DNA of 64,000 nt from Atopsyche davidsoni (Eukaryota > Arthropoda > Insecta > Trichoptera > Hydrobiosidae). A program made the translations under genes and the position numbers. Under the pieces are notes generated by a model. It had not been told where the DNA came from. It saw only the letters and a program-made list of their open reading frames with translations, and did no database searches. The first letter of the stretch is position 1; each line of letters starts with the position of its first letter. The stretch spans positions 13,554,001 through 13,618,000 of the forward strand of contig JAILWY010000009.1 in NCBI GenBank assembly GCA_022113835.1, given 5' to 3'. Of the stretch, positions 59,271 through 64,000 are shown piece after piece.

Positions 59271-62028
59271 TAAAACATGAGCTACAAATTCCAGGAAAAA
59301 AAGGATAGCTTCTTGTTAAAACTAAGCATAGGTTTGAATAATATATCAATACAAAGGTTAATTCTCTTTAATGCAATTTTAAAATATTTTCTGCGTCTTT
59401 ACTAGATAACACGTGTTTTAAGAGACAACTAGCAAAGTAGATAGTGATTTGAATATTGTAACTCACTGAGATTTATACTAAGGTTTTTAACCTATTAAGT
59501 TTGTTTTAAACGCGTTCATTTAGTGAATAATTACAAATTCAACAATCATTTTATGTAAATTTATTACATTTGTCAAAAACAATTTTAACTATTTAATTCT
59601 AATTTCTCTATCTAGCAATACTACGATTCAATGATTGCGACAATAAGATTGGTGATCGTGTTGTAAAAACGAATAACTGCACTACGGTAATCATTGCGGA
59701 CGCAGAAATAGAGAGTAGCAAATGTGACAAACCGATTTTTTTTATTTTTCTTGAATAAAAATCAGCAAGATTGTCATACATGTTTGTTGAGCAGCCCTTC
59801 CCGCTGCAGGAACGAGAAACTTATCCAAAATTTAGTACATTTTAAGTATTTCATGTTATTCTTTCCCCGAGTCTTTTGGGAGAGCGACTCTCGGTGAATA
59901 TTTAATATTCGTATCCCGTTACAACATTCCCTTGTCTAGTGCTGCCGGTAGAAAGATCAAAGCGCCTGTTCTCGGTCCTAATAACAACACTGCCTCAAGC
60001 AGAGGACGTATCCAGATTGTATATTTTCCATAATTATTTTGTTATTTATTTTAAATAAAATCTAGCTTTAATCCTCCAAAGCATTCCAAAAAGAGTATGT
60101 ATATAGCCTTTATTGAAATAAAATAAGTTTCTCAAAATCTATCATTAATACTGTTTTATCGTTGTTGACCATTTGCTAACCCTATTTTTCATTTTAAGTT
60201 TTTTTGGTTCTGTTTTGAACTTGAAAGTAATTTTATAACTTGAAATTGCCTTTTTTATTAAATCAGATCATACACAAAAGGTTTTCAATGTGAAAAGAAA
60301 TTAAAATTTCTTTCAGTTCAATTTTTCTTTATCTTCGCATCTTGACGATAAAACTCGACCTCGTCTTTTCCTTTCAAATGTAATCTATATGAAGTCGTAG
60401 TGTATATTTTAGCGCTATTGCGAAAAAATGAACGGACCTAATTTGTAATAATTAATAAAAGTCTTAGAGTTTGCTAGCATTGTAACCCAAAAACAATTTT
60501 ATTGAAGTATTACATAGCTAGATAAAAACTCAAATGATTGAAATCTGAATATGACACATCTACTTGCAATGTTGCGACACTTTTAATCTGAAACGAATGA
60601 AATGAAGCAAGATGAACCAATGTATCATTGTTTTTGAAAACTCCAAACTAAATCTTGGTATATTCACGTTTCCTACAACTATGCTTCCACGCCAGAAATT
60701 GTCACAATTGTTTGTAATTGTAATTTATAAAAAAATATGTGTCTCCTCGGGTCCTCATAAGTAAATCTATTTTGTCATCACTGTTGAAAGGAGTTTAACG
60801 TGTTTGTTCATAATATAATAGGACATAAAGGTACGTTTGCATTAAGATGTTGACAGGTAGACAAAGTACTACGGACGCTTATAAGTCAAGCCTGTTATAA
60901 ATAGTCCCAATGATAATAACAATTCACGACTTCATAAATTCAAGTCTACCTTTATCACATATAAAAAAATATTTTATTTTAGATTCTATCTAAAATAACT
61001 TCTGACAAGTCTCTGGTTAAGCAGAGCATTAAAAATACAGAAGCAATTGTATTCTGACATCTTTAATATATAAGATCCGTTAGTATGGAATTTTCTTTTG
61101 TTGAAAACTTTGGAGTCAGATATGTATTTTCACCCCCTGCCAGCCTACTATTGAGTATTCCTCTCTCCCCCAAGAACTGTCATTCACAATCATCCCTATA
61201 AAAGTAGACTCAGAGAGAATATCCAGGGGAAGAAGTTCATATAACTTTCAAGAAAACGAAATGTAGAAGTTAGAAGATTATTGCTTATAAAATATTTAGA
61301 GGAGATAGCATATATAATTTGTAAGCATATGGAATATCAATGTTTCATATTACAAAGCAATTGTTTAAAGTATTAATTCATGTACAATAGTCAAACAAAT
61401 TTATAATTTAAATTTTGAGTATTTTTTTAATTTATTGTAATTTTATTTTATACACATATAATTTCAATTAGATATAAAGATTTTATCTTTAAGAAAGCCA
61501 AATTTTGGTGTATTTTTTCAATGAAACTTTTTTATTATTTTATTTTTTACTAACTTTACAGAAAAAGTTGTAGTCTGTAGTAGAATTACTCCAGTTTCTT
61601 GGTTTAAAAAATTAACATAATACTTTTTTTAATTAACTTTATTGAACAAAGACACGCCCAGTAGTGAATGCGCACACTCGGCAGTTTTAACCTTTACACC
61701 TGGAGTTTTGGGTTTTATTACATGAAGATATGAGACTTTAGTGTCTTGCCATGAAATCTAAAATGGCGTATTTTTTAAACTGCTTACCTTTGCATTTGCT
61801 GCATTAACTTTTTGCGTTATTCGTTTTTCCCGTTAGTCAATAAAGTTCTCTTTAATTTATATTAATTATGATATGAGGGAGAGTGTAAGGAGGATGTTAG
61901 TTATGGCTATTTTTTAAATTGTTTATTAAAGGTCAGGCCAATGAGATATATAAAAAAGGTGTATAAGTCACCTATTTGAAATTTCCTTGAGAAATATAAT
62001 TTTTTTAATGTTTAAATGCGGAGAAAAC
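59271..62028. other. AT-rich non-coding stretch with one GC island
   Basis: A GC-richer island spans about 59,790-60,010. A TATAAAAG at 61,197-61,204 lies in a pyrimidine-rich patch (61,125-61,230) but no transcript signal or frame follows. No gene is seen. Confidence 0.45.
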
Positions 62029-62400
62029 CAATATTTTTGACAGAAAGTACTTGGTGGAATTCCATTTTAATATTTTTGAATGAAATACTTGAGTAATTTT
62101 CCACTTTTTCGTTTTTATTAATAATATAAAAACCTCCATTAATATAAAAACATTTGTTCACAAAAATTTGCAATTATATAGAATCCTCCACTTGGCAGGT
62201 ACATCAAAATTACATTAGCCCTGACAATCACTCTCCCTCTCTTTCCAACAACCTCTCCCTCTAACAATTGTTAACCTAATTGCTTATTATTATATAAATC
62301 TCACTCTGTTCGATGATGCCAACGTTGGCGGTTGGCGAAACCGGTCACAAATAAAAACGAACATGTGGAAAATCACCCAAGTATTTTATTAAAAAAAAAA
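62029..62400. mobile_element. FB-A foldback element, copy 4 (longest, with interior)
   Basis: The left arm runs from CAATATTTTTGACAGA through GGTGGAATTCCATTTT and ACTTGAGTAATTTTCCAC. The right arm runs from about 62,317 through GGTTGGCGAAACCGGTCAC and AACATGTGGAAAATCACCC to an A-run near 62,400. About 200 bp of other sequence, including CACTCTCCCTCTC and CAACCTCTCCCTC, lies between the arms. It may be the original interior of the family or a later insertion. The open frame at 62,332-62,535 is a by-product. Confidence 0.75.
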
Positions 62401-64000
62401 AATGCTAAATTGCGGCTAAAAAATCGTTCAAATCTTATAAAGCATATGAGTTTTCATAAACGCAAGATATCAGATTTATATTTTAAACATATGTTGATTA
62501 TGAGTAGTAATTTAACAAGAGTCAGAGAGTTATAAAAAAATTGCAATTTAATTGTTGCTAATCAGTAATTGAAAAATAAACTCAAATATATTTTTTAAAC
62601 ATTTTATTTACAAAATGTTAACGACGTTGCATGAATTGGCTTGTTATTTTATTCATTCCCATACGTCACTGCATCCGTTTGGCCGCGAGTGACTCGTCCG
62701 GCTTGTGGTTATCTTCCACCCCTGAAGATGACAGCTTTGACCAAAGCCGCACCTGACACCACCCCCTGCCCGCATGTCTTGTCACCGCCCTCCCCAAAGT
62801 GCCTATATCATTCTACAGTAGATGCGGTCAATTTGAGAACTTTTTCTTTTAAAGGATGCTTACGACAGAAATTGTTTTGTACATATTTAAATTCTGAAAA
62901 TATATAAACAATTATATATTATAAATAAACAAAGTTTTTTCATCATCATATTTTAGCTATCATAATATACACGAACAGAGTAGAGTATATTATTAAAGCA
63001 ATACTGATGTAATGAATTTCTTTGTTGTCTACTTCTTTTATTTCCATTTAATTTATTTATATAAATAATAAGTTTTTTTTTTTAAATTTGTGATATTTTA
63101 TTATGATATTATAAAGGATCAGATTATATTGACAGACATCTGAAATTCTTTTGATCGTTACACTATTAAAACACTCACTACCGTTTTGCGTACTGTTGGT
63201 CTTACAATTTTTTTGGCAGAATTTGAAGATTTCGATAGAATCGAATTCTACATAAGTATCACATTTAGTTAAATAATGAATATTAATCATACAATAAAAT
63301 ATAATTTACTTCATTACATAATATATGTATACGTAGTAGTTGCTATTTATTTCCCCAAAGTTTTTCATCCAAAATCCAGCTTTTCATAATTCGATAATAA
63401 ATCACTTGCCTATTTAATTAATTCCATTCTAACCCTTATTTCAAATTAATTAGGTGCTATTTATGAAAGTTATTTAATCACTGGATAATTAAATCTCTTA
63501 TAAAGTCTCGCGGTTCGCCGATCTCGGAGAGTCAGACGCAGGCTGCGAGCAACTAGGGCGCAAGTAAACTACCCCGTCTCAACGCTGATTATTCCCCTTA
63601 ATCTGTTTTAAACTATCCCACCCAGTCCTAGCTACCCTAATTTAATTTTTTCTCTCTCATCTTTTCTCGTTTCTTATTTTTAATTGAGGCACGCCGCCCT
63701 GTAACGCTCGTTTAAAAAATAAATCTCAAATCTTAACAATGTGTTATAATATAATATTTGACTAAAATGGCTGAATAGAAGCGATGAAAACATGAATGAC
63801 ATTTGTAGACCATTGCATTGCGAGTGGCAACCGAAGGAAAAATAAAAACCTTTAATCATTATTGGACTGTTATATTGATAGAAGTTTTCTGCACCGCTAT
63901 GCTGTGGTTTTTTTCATTAATGTTGATCCATAAAGTTTAAAGGGAACCGCGACCCTCTTTTATCTTCACGTCTACTAATAAGTCATTTTAAAAATACCAA
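62401..64000. other. Gene-free stretch with GC islands
   Basis: GC-richer islands are at about 62,640-62,850 and 63,500-63,720. The latter has CGGTTCGCCGATCTCGG. The plus frame 62,641-62,907 and minus frame 63,057-63,290 show no domain. The rest is AT-rich. Confidence 0.45.

Noticed and set aside
61197..61204. Core promoter with TATAAAAG
   Set aside because: No initiator at a suitable distance, no downstream frame and no flanking support.
1..64000. CRISPR arrays, rRNA genes, operons, bacterial or viral genes
   Set aside because: No regularly spaced repeats, rRNA-like sequence, Shine-Dalgarno-linked frames or viral domains were seen. The window is eukaryotic.

Overview
The window reads as arthropod, most probably insect, nuclear DNA. 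It is strongly AT-rich, full of poly-T/poly-A runs, and carries remains of animal transposon families common in insects: piggyBac, hAT, Tigger/pogo-like, a non-LTR retrotransposon and a tRNA-derived SINE. A short CCTAA array of the insect telomere type is also present. The order or species cannot be told from the sequence.

No intact protein-coding gene was found. The longest open frames are about 155 codons or less. They lie in GC-richer patches where several overlapping frames are open at once, or in transposon debris. The window is best read as a gene desert or as the inside of a very large intron. A possible recursive-splicing site on the + strand (about 39,578-39,602), with a good donor 142 bases downstream, gives weak support to the intron reading. 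The non-repeat landscape is a series of GC-richer islands of about 150-500 bp, spaced every 1-3 kb. They often carry TAAT-type, E-box and YY1/Pho-type words and look like candidate regulatory elements.

Layout. 0-9 kb: AT-rich sequence, a small tandem repeat (800-935), an inverted YY1/Pho motif pair (2480-2502), an E-box palindrome (3793-3808) and a candidate TIR element (5131-5699). 9-11.4 kb: a decayed LINE 3' end, a GC island, a SINE and a 688-bp foldback element with 57-bp terminal inverted repeats. 15.9-16.1 kb: first copy of a second foldback family (called FB-A here). 20-28 kb: a Tigger-like MITE, a half copy of the 10.7-kb element, a hAT-like element, a MITE with a perfect 8-bp target duplication (24,273-24,484) and a hAT-like MITE with a 7/8 duplication (27,807-28,092). 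28-45 kb: mostly GC islands in AT-rich DNA, an (AT)28 tract and the putative recursive-splice site. 45.0-46.1 kb: a 63-bp hairpin, an FB-A copy, a large GC island and a diverged 108-bp tandem duplication. 49 kb and 62 kb: further FB-A copies. 57.0-59.3 kb: a piggyBac-family element with TTAA duplications and matching ends but a broken transposase.

The recognisable genes are transposon genes and are dead. The pieces do not form a working pathway. The interest lies in the repeat biology (several hairpin-forming families and a nested palindrome system at the piggyBac ends) and in the possible cis-regulatory and splicing signals.
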